Source of the DNA: Irineochytrium annulatum
Taxonomy: Eukaryota; Chytridiomycota; Chytridiomycetes; Chytridiales; Chytridiaceae
Direction of reading: 5' to 3'
DNA: 21,871 nucleotides
NCBI GenBank assembly: GCA_027600665.1
Contig: JADGJL010000416.1
Coordinates: 1-21,871, forward strand
Shown in pieces: positions 1 through 11,010 of this stretch. The notes under the pieces were generated by a model. That model made no database searches. It had not been told where the DNA came from and saw only the letters and a list, made by a program, of their open reading frames with translations. The position numbers were made by a program, and so were the translations under genes. The stretch's first letter is position 1; each line of letters opens with the position of its first letter.

Positions 1-3000
1 GCCAAATACGCAACCATGGAGCTCGACATGACGCTGGCCGAGATGTCGCCGGCGCTCCTTGCCGGTGACCACACGGAGAGCGGCAACTTCTGCAGTGGCA
101 AGCGGCAGGGCCCAGGAAAGGATTCGGCCGCGTGCCTGCACCTTCACTTTGCGATAGCCGCAGGGGACATCTCGAGGCTCATCATCGGAGATTGGGAAAG
201 TAGGCTCGATTACTCAGTATATGGCGCTTGCCTATCGTCACTCGGACCCATTTTGGATGGAACAAACAAAGGTAAAAATTCCAGCCGCTGGCTCTTAGTC
301 CTTAACAAGCACTTTCAGGCGAGCTCGGAATCACCTGCGAAGCTGCATCATCGCTCAAGCGCGTCTTAAAGGATCTCCCCGTGTCCCGTTGGTCTCCAGT
401 AGACCGTGGGACCCACATTTTAATCCGAAGTAATGATCTATCGGCTCTAATTACCGTGGTATTTTCTGCGAATGCTGATAGCATTCTTCTATGGACCGAC
501 TGGGATATGGCCGCTCGTTATGACAGCATATGGAGTCCCCATGCCGGCGCGCTTGATTGGGCTGCTAAGGCACACTTTGCCCAAGGCTACGAAGACGAGA
601 CGGAGAACGAGTTCGTTACAAAATTCATCAACCAGTCGCTGGTAAAAAAGCTGGAAAGCCAGCGGCTATCGACGACCCCATCCGCCGCGTCAGAGTATAC
701 CACGATGAGGCGTAAAACCCGGAGCACTACGGTTCGCACTGCGGATGTCACGGATTCACAGGGGGCGAACGGAGGCTTCAGATCCGTTGCGGCGGTGTTC
801 GTTTCACTCCTATTCCCATTTGAACTTGCAAAGGTATGGCGTGGGTCAGAGCGCAATCTAAGTGCGATTTATCTGTAGGTGCAACGGGTTGTCATGTGCT
901 ACTTATCTGCGCTTCGTAAATTCGGAGGCGTTTTCCAGCAATACTCAATCGACGATAAAGGCCAAACTCTCCTGGCCATTTTCGGATTGCCAGTGAGTAT
1001 TGTGGAGTTGTAAAACCTTCCAACAATTTGCTAACGCTAGCAGCCTTTTACTCACGTAAATAACTCGGATCAATGTATCCAGTCAATGAAGCTCTTTCTC
1101 GACAACTTGCGGAAGGAGTTTGAAGATCCCATTGACCTTGCTATCTCCGTTGCCACGGGGGACCTCTTGTTCACATCAATTGGAACCGACTATCGAAGGG
1201 AGGCTGGCTTGCTTGGTTTGTCTTGTTGCTTTCTAGCCGCTGCAATCGCCGGCTATTAATAGAAGTTTACAGGAGAGGTTGTAATTATCGCTGCAAGGTT
1301 GATGGCCACCGCAAAGGAGAAGCATGTTCTTGTCATGGACGACGCCACCTACAAGTTTGTGAAGCTATCGAACGAAGTGGTAGACCTCGGCATCGTTAAA
1401 GCGAAGGGGTGGGCGAACGGTGTACACGCATATGGCATAAACCTTCTATCTGAGGACAAACCGCCTGAGGCTTCCAAAATCCAACTAGGGTATGACGGAG
1501 AGAGGGCGGTCATTACGCAAAGATTTATGGAGTGGCGAGAGTGTGGTCGACGGGCTGTTGTGCTAGTGGAGGCCGCAAGTGGGCTAGGCAAATCATCGTT
1601 GGCAAATTTTCTCATCGATCAGGCATGCGGGGTTGGCGTCCCGACGTGTCTCACGCAAGGTCTAATCTTATAATCTCTTTTTTGTCACGTGTTTGAGCTT
1701 GGATCTGATACTCTTGATTATTTGTAGCCACGGAGAAAGACCAATGGACTCCCTTTAATGGCCTTCGCTCAGTGCTGCTGTTCCTACTCAATCACTACTC
1801 ATCAACAGCCGAGCCCGATGTGGAGTCGTCTCTGCACAATGTACGGTTTAAACGCTCGATACTTCTGCTAAGGTGCGCTGCCAGCGCATCCATATCCGTC
1901 CGCAGGAACTCAGTGTCAAGCGTTATGACAGCACCGTGGCGTGGTCCGGCAGCAGGAAGTGATCCTCATTTGATCAGCATGCTCTTAATGCTGATGACAA
2001 AGGCAAACCTTGAGACGGAGCTCGCTCCCTTACTTGGCAACATGCTCCCGATTCTTGCAATGGATGAAAATGAGCGGACGCAATCACTCGATGGGCCATC
2101 GCGCAATAACCTGCTGAAGTCGGTCCTTGTTCAAATCATAACCGCGTTCGTAGAGAGCACGGCAGTCGTATTCATTTTTGATGACGCACAGTGGCTTGAC
2201 GCAAGCACACTAGAGGTTCTAGTGCAGATTTCAACGTTTTGCCCAAAGGTATGGCTTATAGTCTTGCAGAGACATTGCTAAAGTACCACAGATATACTTC
2301 CAGATTCTAACCCGGCCAATGAAAGATTCCAAAAACAAGGCACTTAACGCAATTGTTGCCATGCCAGACTCGGAATATCTCCAATTGTCTGGATTTACAG
2401 AGACTGACTGTCTCCATATGATTGTGAGTCAAATAACAACTTGAAAGCTAAGATGTTTCAAGGAATGGAGATTAAAGAACTTGAGGCTACACATCCAGGC
2501 TATAAGTTCTGAAATAACAACAGCAATCTACGCAAAAACGGGGGGCTACCCGTTATTCTTGCAGTTAACGCTTGAAGTCGTTATTGCAAAGATAGGCTCA
2601 GATCTGCAAATATCCAATGACGGCAACCTTGAAATGGCTGTGGCTGGCGCATCTGCCAAAGATATGCTTTCTGACTTAAGCGCGGCCGTGCTATTTCAGT
2701 TTGACCGCCTTAACCCAACATTCCAGCAAATCCTAAAAGCGGCGTCGATCTTGGGACAGGTGTGTGCAACACATGCTTTGCAATGCTGTAACTAATCTAT
2801 ATCATAGTACTTTGTTCTCACAGACGTTCTTGATATTCTTAGGCTTGATTGGTCCGACGACCAGGCGTTGGAGCTGATACGGGAGAGCGACACCTACTCA
2901 TTCCTTCTCCTCCCTAAGCCAGAGCTGAAAGCAGAGAAAACAGATCATCTGTTAGTTGGTGATTCCTTTATCGATGACATGCCGGATGTCCCGGCAAAGG

Positions 3001-4912
3001 TTGGCTCAATATGCCTAGCATTCCGTCACATCGGGATTATGAATGCTATATATGATTCGCTCGCATATGAAGAAAGGATAAAGATGAACGCATTTGTTGC
3101 TGGTGTTCTTGAGGTTCTTCTCAGTGACGAAAATGAAGACACGCTCTTGCCCTCCATCGAATATCATTACTCGAGGACTGGGGAGACAAAGAAGATCATT
3201 CATTATCGTGAGATGCTCGGGTAGGTTGCCTTTGCAATCATCACGATGCCGATGATTCTTAAATTCATCAACAGATGTCGACTCATCAAGAACTTCCACT
3301 GCCTCGAAGGAATTCGGACACTAGAATCACTGATGCAATACGTCTCCCTTATTGAAAGCAGCCGGGAAGACCTTGATCAGGTCACGCCTCTCCGCCGCGC
3401 GAGGTGGTTGTCCCACCTGTGTTGTGGCTACACCATTATGGATGATTATCCAAAGGAGAGGATATGTGGTTATGATGCCCTCAAGATACTAGATGGCAGG
3501 ACTTGGCCCGAGAAGGGCAAGGAGGTTACAAGAGCGATCTGGGGTGCCAGATTGAAGGTGTTATGGTTATGGGTGAGGACGTCAGGCGGTAAAAAGCCAA
3601 CAAGGCCACTAAGGAGCGAGGGTATCGCCCGAGAAATCTTTGACCTCAAGCACATGATCTTCGCCAATCTTTCGGTGTGCATGTCGCGAGACAAGACGTT
3701 CAGACCCAAGGATTGCGAGTTGCTGCTTTACAAGTTTATGATCCTTCACCTTACGCACTCGGATGACGCATCCACCATGTACTGACATCATACTAATACT
3801 TATCTAACCTGTTTCATTCAAGATCACTGCTTTTGCTACGATTGTCTTATTATGCCATGTATTTTGCACCAGCATTGCAGCAAACTTTATTTCGAGCAGC
3901 TACCCGCCGTGGAGACATGGACCCCGCTCATAGCCTCTCGCTGGCGTTCAGTTGTAAGTCATTTCCAGTTCTATCGTAACTGATAAGTTTGTTTGCAGGC
4001 ACGGCCAACAGCAATGTATTTATGATGACCACTTACGTGGCTCAACACGTCATGTACTGTAAAAACCGCGGCGACGCCGTGACTATGGTGACCAGCGCGT
4101 ACTGGTCATTACTCATCGGGTATTTGGCGGGCGATCTGGACTATGTACAGCGGGTTGCATACCCCATGTTTGCCCAAAACCCAATCTTGAAGGAGAACAA
4201 GTTGCTGGCATTATTAGTCGCGCATAGCTTCTTCAGGATAGCAGTCTGCAGGGGGCATGACCAAACCGAGATTGACCGCCTATGGGACGAGTTTGAGCCA
4301 TATGCCAGGTTTGCAGATGCCATAAAATACGCTTTAGGCAACACCGAGCTCGGCAAAACGTGGTGTCTTGCGTACCATAGTAATGGTGACTACAGAGCCG
4401 CCTTGGGGATGCTCGAAGCCTTTGAGCAGCGGATCGACATGAACAGTGTCGGCGGCATGAACTCCGACCTTGTGTCGGGGGGGTTCTTATGCTCAGTACT
4501 ATTCTTTGACGCTACAAGATCGAACGTGCCAGTTCCTTGGGCCAACTCGGCGGTGGCCACACCTAGGGCATGGAATAAGGACGAGCTGACAAGGATTGCC
4601 AAAGTTCTGTCACTCCTTGTGATAAAGGCGAAGAAGGTCAAGATTCAGGTGCCGGCGTACTGGGCTTTACAAGGTTTTAGAGCCATGATCCTTGTTGTGC
4701 AGGGGAGGGCTAAAGCGGCAATTCATCTTCTGAAATCGAGGATGGGGTCACGAAAGCGAAGGGCTGAGATTGAATACTTGCGCTTTCTTCATGGTGTTTA
4801 CAATGGGTTTGTTGGCAAGTATTCAAAGCGCGATGGAGAATGCAGCAGTAAAGCTAGAGAGATTTTCACAGAAATGGGCGCACCGGTCTACCTCCGATGG
4901 ATAGATGCGTGA
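1..4912 (+). CDS. Soluble adenylyl cyclase-like protein, copy 1 (5'-truncated by window edge)
   Basis: This is a sAC/ADCY10-like signalling protein: tandem class III cyclase domains, a STAND/AAA_16-type P-loop ATPase and a long helical C-terminus. Exons read 1-271, 319-833, 879-992, 1044-1215, 1273-1659, 1728-2248, 2292-2423, 2478-2759, 2808-3220, 3275-3778, 3823-3953, 3999-4912. They join to 4356 nt, an open frame of 1451 codons plus TGA. Base 1 matches base 13500 of copy 2, so about 126 N-terminal residues, including the metal-binding Asp pair of C1, lie outside the window. Visible are the rest of C1, C2 (ending in the EVVIIAARLM block near 1280), a Walker A-like ASGLGKSS near 1580, a Walker B-like FIFDDAQWLD near 2175, and a GGYPLFLQ block near 2545. 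All introns are 43-68 bp GT-AG. Exon 6 to exon 7 differs from copy 2 by 17 extra in-frame residues. Family assignment is firm; the enzymatic activity is not (see findings). Confidence 0.88.
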
Positions 4913-5105
4913 TGGATTTATTTATGTATATTTCATTGCTTCTTTAAGTACCTGTATGTAGATGTAATAATAATACTGCCTAGTCGACCTGTATTTGGCT
5001 TATCGCTTGGCTTAAAGAATATAACTTCCCTGAACTTTTCGCCACTACAATTGTTTATAGTCTTTCAGAAGAATTCGTAGCAGGTGGTCTGGACGCCAAG
5101 AACAA
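4913..5105 (+). repeat. 3' flank of copy 1, homologous to the flank after copy 2
   Basis: The sequence after the stop codon of copy 1 resembles that after copy 2 (18365-18575): both have a T-rich start, a shared TAATAATAAT stretch near 4966 (18418), a CCCTGAA block near 5028 (18480), and a GGTCTGGACGCCAAG / GGTCTGTACGCCAAG pair near 5086 (18560). This is AT-rich, non-coding, and probably contains the 3' UTR and polyadenylation region. Similarity fades after about 5105, which marks the right edge of the duplicated unit as far as I can follow it. Confidence 0.7.
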
Positions 5106-5177
5106 TATGGTCCATCTCCTCTCATACATGGTGGAACTCTGTTATCACAAACAGAAAGCGTGGTTCATGTGTCAGTG

Positions 5178-5525
5178 AATAATTGTTACGGATGCAACAT
5201 GCTGAACGACTTGGTTGACGCTTGAGACCGTGACGACGTCGTCGACCGTTACCTGCGCGAGAACTTCTCCCGATTGAAGGACGACGAGGTAGTTTGTCGC
5301 GGACAGCGCGACGGAGGTGGCATGGCTGGGCGCGGGTGACGAAATGCGCGTGCTGTTGTGTAGATGGCTTTAGATAGCTCGGTCGAAGAAGTAGAGAGCC
5401 GTTGTGGCGTCCACTGCTGAGAGGGGGTCGTCAAGGAGGACATTGGAGGCGCGAGTGGGCCGAGTGCGAGACGTTGCTTTTGGCTGCCGTAAAGGTTGAT
5501 ATTGAGGTCTTGCGCCCGCGCCCGT
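5178..5525 (-). pseudogene. ABC transporter (ABCC/MRP-like) nucleotide-binding domain relic
   Basis: Reading the minus strand from about 5510 downwards gives a C-loop-like NINLYGSQKQRLAL (family consensus GINLSGGQKQR). In a second frame follows the Walker B/D-loop NVLLDDPLSAVDA and then a stop. In a third frame comes NYLVVLQSGEVLAQ, which fits the strand after the H-loop. The order and spacing are those of an ABC NBD, and LLDDPLSAVDA is especially typical of subfamily C. The fragment covers only the second half of one NBD. It has at least two frame changes, a damaged signature (SGGQ to YGSQ) and no Walker A upstream, so it is a dead fragment. The likely source is a neighbouring ABCC gene broken by duplication and retrotransposon insertion. 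Confidence 0.65.
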
Positions 5526-5998
5526 TGTGAGCGAGTTTCTCGCTCGCTTAGAGGCAGTGGACTCGACGGCCGGAAGGAAGGGGATGTGAACAAGGAGCTA
5601 TAGATGGAGGAGAAGCAGTAGTGGTACGGGTGGGAGGCAAAATTAGTTATCTTTAGTAGCTTATTGGGCGGGTTTGGTTTCTTGCTGGATTTGCGCACGT
5701 GGGGAGAAAACAAATAAAGGGAGGGAAGTTCTATCATCGACAAGAGAGACCGTCGTCAGAACGACAGTGTGCTAGCTGGGAGACCAAGGCGCTTCCACAT
5801 CTGGTGCTCCATACAGGGAGAGCCGCGTCAGCACCATTCGAACGACGGCCCTCGCATCGGGTAGGGCCAAAGCATCATCGAACTCGGTTTCCCCACCACG
5901 CGGGTAGAGGAGCATACCTCGCGGGTGGAGGAGCATATCTCTGACCGCGCGCGCCATCGGGCCCGCGGATCTCCGACGGCAACAGCAGCAGTAACACC
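5526..5998. other. Non-coding stretch: junction and probable leader of the retroelement
   Basis: I see no gene here. The left part, up to about 5700, may be more decayed ABC-transporter sequence, but no motif is recognisable. TGGTGCTCC at 5802, two bases after a CCACA, has the look of a Ty3/Gypsy primer-binding site just inside a 5' LTR ending in CA. This is a guess: I could not match it to a tRNA, and the matching LTR was not found downstream. From about 5800 to 5998 the sequence would be the untranslated leader of the element. The open frame at 5699-5944 shows no family resemblance. Confidence 0.3.
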
Positions 5999-7528
5999 AT
6001 GAGCGGGGGCAATGGGGATAGCAGCGCGTTGCTGGCAGGGTTTGTGGGGGGGGGGGGAGTTTGATGGCCGTGACTTAACGGGATTTCTACGCCGGCTCGC
6101 GCGCGTCTTCTTTGTTAATAAGGCACGGGCAGATGCGCATAAGATCGAGGCCATTACGTGCCTCGTTACGGACACGGTGCGACGGCGACTGGAGGAATGG
6201 AGGGGTACGCACACGGAGGGGACGTAAACCCAATGCGTGGAATACCTGCGGGGGCTCTACGGCACGTTTGATCGGCGCGTGACGATGGCTGATGTGAACG
6301 AGCTCGTTGAGAGGGGCACGTATACGTCGCTGCGGGCATACATAGACGAGTACGGGAACTTGGCGGAGGGCCTACCGGAGGCGGCAAAGATGGATGTGGG
6401 CACGAAGGTAACCAAGTTTTACTCGGGGTTGAAGAAGGAGGATCGCGCGGTGTTGGGGTTCTACCTAATGGACGACGAGGGGCATCTCAGGCTGGACTGG
6501 GACATCGTGACTTCGGCAGTGAGGAGGGAAGTCAAGGTACGAATCTGGATGTGGAGTCGGCCAAGGGTGTCAGGCTGGTACCGGTGGTCGAGCCCGTTGC
6601 CGTCACGGTGGCCCCATCGTGTGGGACATCGACAGCCGCGGCACCGGCAGCTCCCGCGCCCGCTACCGCGGTCCCGCGAAGGTTCCCGACGCCAACGGAC
6701 TCAGACCTGGACGACGTGATCCATCGCCTTCGCGCTCTCAAGCAAGCAGCCGTGGGGAGACCGCAGACGACAATGCCGCTCCAGCCTTGGGTCGCGCCGG
6801 CGGCTCCCGCGACGGGTCCCACGATCATGGCCGTGCCGGCGCAGCCCAGCTACCAGCCGCAAGCTCCCCACAGCGCGGGGCCCGGCGGGCGCCCGAAACA
6901 CTGTGCGTGGTGCTGGGACGAGCGGCACTTCAAAAACAACTGCCCGGTCCTCCAGGCCGATATCACAAGCGGCTGCCCGATTGTGGTTGTTGACGGGAGG
7001 ATCAAGTGGAAGGGTGGCGATGGAAGGCCAGGCGCGGAGGTACCGATGAGGGTTGGAGGGATGAGGCAGGTGTGCATATCGGCGGGACAGAGTGGAGTCG
7101 GAACGGCCGCGATTGCGCAGCAGAACCTGATCGAGGTCGAGGTAAACATGTTGTCGGCAGGGTCCTGTGGGGGAGGGGTGAGGTGCAGCGCGGTGAGAAG
7201 CCGAGAGCAGCAGCAGTGGGTCTCCTCGACGCCTTCTTATTCGGCGGTGCGGAGGGTCGCATCCCCGCCGTCGGGCGTGACAGGGAACGAGCCGGTACGC
7301 TGCATCCAGCCGCCGGACACCGTCACCAGAACCTTCGATGCAAAGCCCGTGCGCTGGATCACCCCACCCGACAAGGTAACCAGGACCTTCGACACTGGAC
7401 CAGCACGCTGGGTTGCGCCCACGAGCGCCTTGAACATGCGAAGCAAAGCGACGGAACCCATTCGCTGGGTCACGCCGCCACGCCGGAGAGGAGAACGAAC
7501 GCGGAGCTGGTTCAAGCGGCGGCAGTAA
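5999..7528 (+). pseudogene. gag: Retroelement gag (capsid-like region plus zinc knuckle), broken
   Basis: A plausible start is ATG 5999, but that frame must shift in a 12-G run (6046-6057) to reach the conserved capsid-like part starting FDGRDLTGFLRRL near 6058. TAA at 6225-6227 interrupts this part, which resumes in the same frame as VEYLRGLYGTFDRR and continues to about 6540. A second shift leads to the frame at 6551-7528. That section has an Ala/Pro-rich linker and a clear CX2CX4HX4C zinc knuckle (CAWCWDERHFKNNC, about 6901-6942), the nucleocapsid motif that binds element RNA. After the knuckle comes a segment with four short tandem peptide repeats (7289-7489). The protein would form the virus-like particle if intact; as it stands no functional Gag can be made. 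Confidence 0.75.
7289..7489 (+). repeat. Four imperfect 54-57 bp coding repeats in the gag-pol spacer
   Basis: In the frame of the zinc knuckle, four units follow each other: EPVRCIQPPDTVTRTFDA (7289-7342), KPVRWITPPDKVTRTFDT (7343-7396), a diverged unit starting GPARWVAP (7397-7453) and a partial unit starting EPIRWVTPP (7454-7489). The shared core is P-[VIA]-R-W-[IV]-x-P, with a VTRTFD tail in the first two. Function unknown; this could be a flexible spacer or a binding motif of the polyprotein. Confidence 0.7.
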
Positions 7529-8209
7529 ACGTAGGAGAGGGGTTGGGCTTACCGAAGATGACGGTGCGGGATGATAACGTGAGGGGAATGGGGCCTGGGG
7601 AGCGCTGGTGGAGGGGGAATGGACCGATAACGTTATGGCCAAGTGACATCGAAAAGCACGAGGTTGAGGCTGCTCTTGCCAATCTTGTTGCTGAGGACTG
7701 CTTCGCAATTGAGGACGAGGTCCGGTTGCCGACGTCTGCCACTACATAGAATCATTGCGCTATCACCGAGGGCGAGGCTGGGCGGAGAGCTGGCGAACGC
7801 GAGTGGATGAGGCCGCGCGTGGGCGGGAAAACGCGGACGGGATGAGTTGGATGAGTGGACATTGGGGCGTCAGCGTAAAACGGTACGGATTGAGGAGTGG
7901 CCTCCGAAGGAAGGGACGCACTGTGAAGCCCGCGCGCGCACTCCGCGAGCTGCCCGGACAGCAGCCAGACAAGCAGCAGCAACCAAGTGAGCCCTGGAAG
8001 GCTAAGAGGACGGGCGCACCGGTGGGAAAAAGAGGAGGTAACGGTGTGGACCGCGATACGCCGATGACTGACTCGCCGGGCGCTCGTGCTGCTGGCCCGG
8101 GGAACGTACGAGCGGACCCCGTCGGCGGCAGCTCAAGCCGGGACCCCGCCGAGGTGGGAACGAAGGGAAAGGGGAGGGGTAAAGAGAAGGTTCGGGAGGA
8201 GAAAGGCCA
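7529..8209 (+). pseudogene. Retroelement polyprotein spacer, decayed
   Basis: This links gag and protease. Partial open frames continue here (one to 7749, another 7755-8309), rich in Arg, Gly, Pro and Gln, with a run of basic and polar residues. A YGLRSG-like block near 7890 and a lysine/glycine-rich stretch near 8165-8210 resemble the disordered segment found before the protease in related fungal elements. I cannot assign a domain, and the exact positions of the frame changes are not determinable by eye. Confidence 0.4.
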
Positions 8210-9079
8210 GAACCGGCATATCGAATGCGTCAGGCGTTCGCGGAGCGCGCGGTCGAGGTACAGAAGCTCGTCGACTACCTTCTGGACCAGCGCGTCGAGG
8301 TCAAGTTAAGGGACCTGCTAGCGTGTGCCCCGTCGGTGTCACGCCAGATTATGGACTGACTTCGACACAAGAAAGTGCCAACGGACGCAGCCACGGCCCA
8401 GCTCGGCGAGATTCTGAACGAAGACGATCTCGAAGAGGCCTGGGGGGCGGTGTTCGCCCAGATGGAAGGAGTGTTGGCGGAAAGCGAGGAGGTGGAAGAG
8501 GCGGCTGAAGGAAGTTTGCAGGTGGACACCTTCACTCATATCGAGGCCGTCGACGACGTGCCAACAGATCAAGCACTGGCGATCGCAGGGTTGGCACCCG
8601 TCTCGGAGCTACAGCTTGGCGCAGCAGCGCTCGAAATCCTTTTACGAGGGGTATGTCTCGACTCGGGGAGCCAGATCGTCACGATCGCGAAGTCCACATT
8701 CAACAAGGTTCAGGATGGCTGTGCGGTCAAGGAGCTCGCGCTGACGATGCGCGGAGCGGGCGGGAATCATCGGCGGCTGCAAGGGCGTGCAACCGGCTTA
8801 CGCGTGAAGGTTTTCGACCTGGAGTGGAGGGTGCAGGCCTGGATCCTCGACGACTCGTGGAAGCCGGCGCCGTATGAGCTGCTTCTCGGGCAACCGTTCT
8901 TGCTCGCCGCACGGACGGACCTGGCACGACGAACGGACGGGAGACGTGTGGTACAGGCTCGTCCAGGGCCGGAGGAGCCTCAAGTTTGTCGCCACGCGCG
9001 GCGACCATCCGGCCAACAAAGCCATCACGACCGAACGCCCACCGTCGCCGCCACCGCCGAGCTCCAGGAGGAGAGATGA
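8210..9079 (+). pseudogene. Retroelement pre-protease domain and aspartic protease, broken
   Basis: One frame (codons starting at 8225) holds PAYRMRQAF and then VDYLLDQRVEVKLRDLLA, which resembles the conserved segment upstream of protease in fungal Ty3 polyproteins (DUF4100-like, from memory). TGA at 8357-8359 interrupts it; the same frame then resumes to 9079. The protease active site is CLDSGSQIV (about 8656-8682), the DSG motif of retropepsins, with the later flap/helix block ELLLGQPFL near 8877-8903 corresponding to the usual ILGxPFL. Shortly after, near 8925, homology moves to another frame (WYRLVQGRRSLKF), indicating an indel. If intact, the enzyme would process the polyprotein. Confidence 0.7.
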
Positions 9080-9130
9080 TGGGGAAGAGAAGGAGGAAGC
9101 GGGGCAGTCTTTTGGGAGGGCTCGACGTCT

Positions 9131-11010
9131 TTGAGGCGGACGGCGAGCTACGTATCCGGGCATCTTCAGTCGACAGCAAATTGCGCATTCAAATCGATCG
9201 CACAACATCTGGGAAGGAAGCAAAAAGGGAACGTAGAGCTAACAGCAAGCAATACTCAATATAAGCCAGTTTCGCAAAAGGGACGACCAGCTGCAGCACC
9301 ATTGATGCACGGAGAAAAGCCTCAGGGATGGATGAAGAGTGAGGGAAAGGACGCGAGGGAGGAAAGCGGATGTCGATTAACTGAGGAGAGGTTGGAACAA
9401 TTGCAGGCGGGCTCAAAGGGGCTGTTAACAACACAGGAATACGATGAAATGCGAGCAACGCTGAGGAAACATGACGGTGCGTTTTCTTTTACAAATATCG
9501 GAGCGGGGGAGGGTAAGCCGGAGTTTTGCGGCCCTATCGTAATCCCTACGGTGCCGCACACGCCATGGCACTATCGGATGCGACCGGTGCCATTCGCGAT
9601 TTATGACGCGCTAACGAGCCTGCTGAAGGAGAAGATAGCAGCAGGGATTCTTGAGCCGTGCTTCGGGCCGTACGCGTCGCGTTGGTTTGCAGTGCCAAAG
9701 CCAAACGGGACGCTGAGAATGATAGAGGATCTTCAACCGCTCAACCGCGTCGCAATTCGGGATTCGGGGACACCGCCACGATGGGAAGAAGTGCTAGAAA
9801 GATACAGCGGGCTGAGCATCTACTCGGCGCCGGACTGTATGTCGTTCTATGATCAATTCGGGATGGCAGAGACCAGCCGAGATCTCACGGCTATTCTAAC
9901 ACATCTTGGCTTGCTACGTATGACCACGATCCCTATGGGCTACGTCAACTCCCCGGCGATCGGACAACGAACATCAACGGCTATCCTTCCTGACCTAATC
10001 CCGACCATTATTGAGCCAATTATGGACGACTACAACATAAAGGGGCCAAAAGTCGAGGAGACGGATAGAACAGAGGTGCGGCCAGGGGTTCGTCGGTTCG
10101 TGGCGGACCACATCGAGCATGTGGATAAGGTTCTTACTGCGATCGAGAGGGCGGGGGTCACGTTTAGCGGCACGAAATCGGCGTTTGGGATTCCCAAGGC
10201 AACTATCTATGGAAATCGATGTTCAAAGAGCGGGCGCCGGCCTGGACAAAAGAAGACTGACGCGATTGCGAGGTGGGGTCCGCTCGAGTCAGCAAAGGAT
10301 GCTAGAAGCTTCATTGGGCTAGTCGTCTTCTTCCGAAAATACATTCCGGGATTCGGCATACGGGCTGCACCGATCTACGAGCAACTACGGAAAGGAATTG
10401 CATTCAATGCAACACCCGACGTCCTGGCGGCTCAGGAAGACCTAAAGGAAGCGATTACGCGGGAACCCGTACTGCAAGCTATCCGCTACGGGCCGGACAA
10501 ACCTCCGCCGGTGCTCACGACAGATGCGAGCTGGGACGGGTGGGGAGCGATGATCGGGCAGGATGGGGATGACGGAGGGAGAAGAGTGGCAGCGTTTTCT
10601 CAAAAAGGTGGCGCGAGACGGAGCGACGTTATTCGCAACAAAAGATGGAGACATGCGGGGTATTGAGGGCGCTCCAGGCGTCACGACAGTACTGGGAGGG
10701 CCAGGAGTTTGTAATTGATACCGACGCCAAGTCACTGATAGGCGCGATTAACAACCCGATGACGATGGACGCAGCACTCTTTCGGTGGCTCCTGACGATC
10801 AGAACGCTCAACCCCATTCTTCGCCACGTTCGCGGCCACAACAACGCCGTTGGGGACGCCTTGAGCCGATACGGGAGAGGCATCGTTAACCAGAACGCAG
10901 AGCAGGAAGACGACGAATTCGTGGAACGGGTGCTAAACATGGAGACGTTAGTAGACCCGGAGACGGAGGGAACGAGCTACGAGGGACTTGAAGAAGGCTC
11001 AGATCTTTAA
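9131..11010 (+). pseudogene. pol: Retroelement reverse transcriptase and RNase H, frameshifted
   Basis: The frame 9131-10666 carries the linker (YKPVSQKGRP), RT fingers (GILEPCFGPYASRWF), the KPNGTLRMIEDLQPLNRV block, a palm Asp in YSAPDCMSFYDQ, and the catalytic block IMDDYNIKG near 10020-10046. The connection region has KKTDAIARWGPLESAKDARSF-like thumb sequence. RNase H begins at TTDASWDGWGAMI (first catalytic Asp, about 10519). Near the A-run at 10602-10606 homology passes to the frame that is open at 10645-11010, preserving ERRYSQQKMETCG (catalytic Glu), VIDTDAKSL (Asp) and AVGDALSRY (Asp). So the RT and RNase H residues are all present, but the reading frame is broken once and ends at TAA 11008-11010 where the element normally reads on into integrase. 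Confidence 0.85.

Noticed and set aside
1817..1869. Extra 53 bp intron in exon 7 of copy 1
   Set aside because: Removal from GT 1817 to AG 1869 puts the downstream, clearly homologous sequence out of frame, while the unspliced frame is open and matches copy 2.
5699..5944. Small plus-strand open frame upstream of gag
   Set aside because: No recognisable motif, lies in the probable leader region and ends before the gag start.
6701..7708. Long minus-strand open frame of 335 codons over the gag region
   Set aside because: It is an antisense shadow of GC-rich gag sequence; composition is Arg/Pro/Ser-rich and no domain is visible, whereas the plus strand holds the zinc knuckle.
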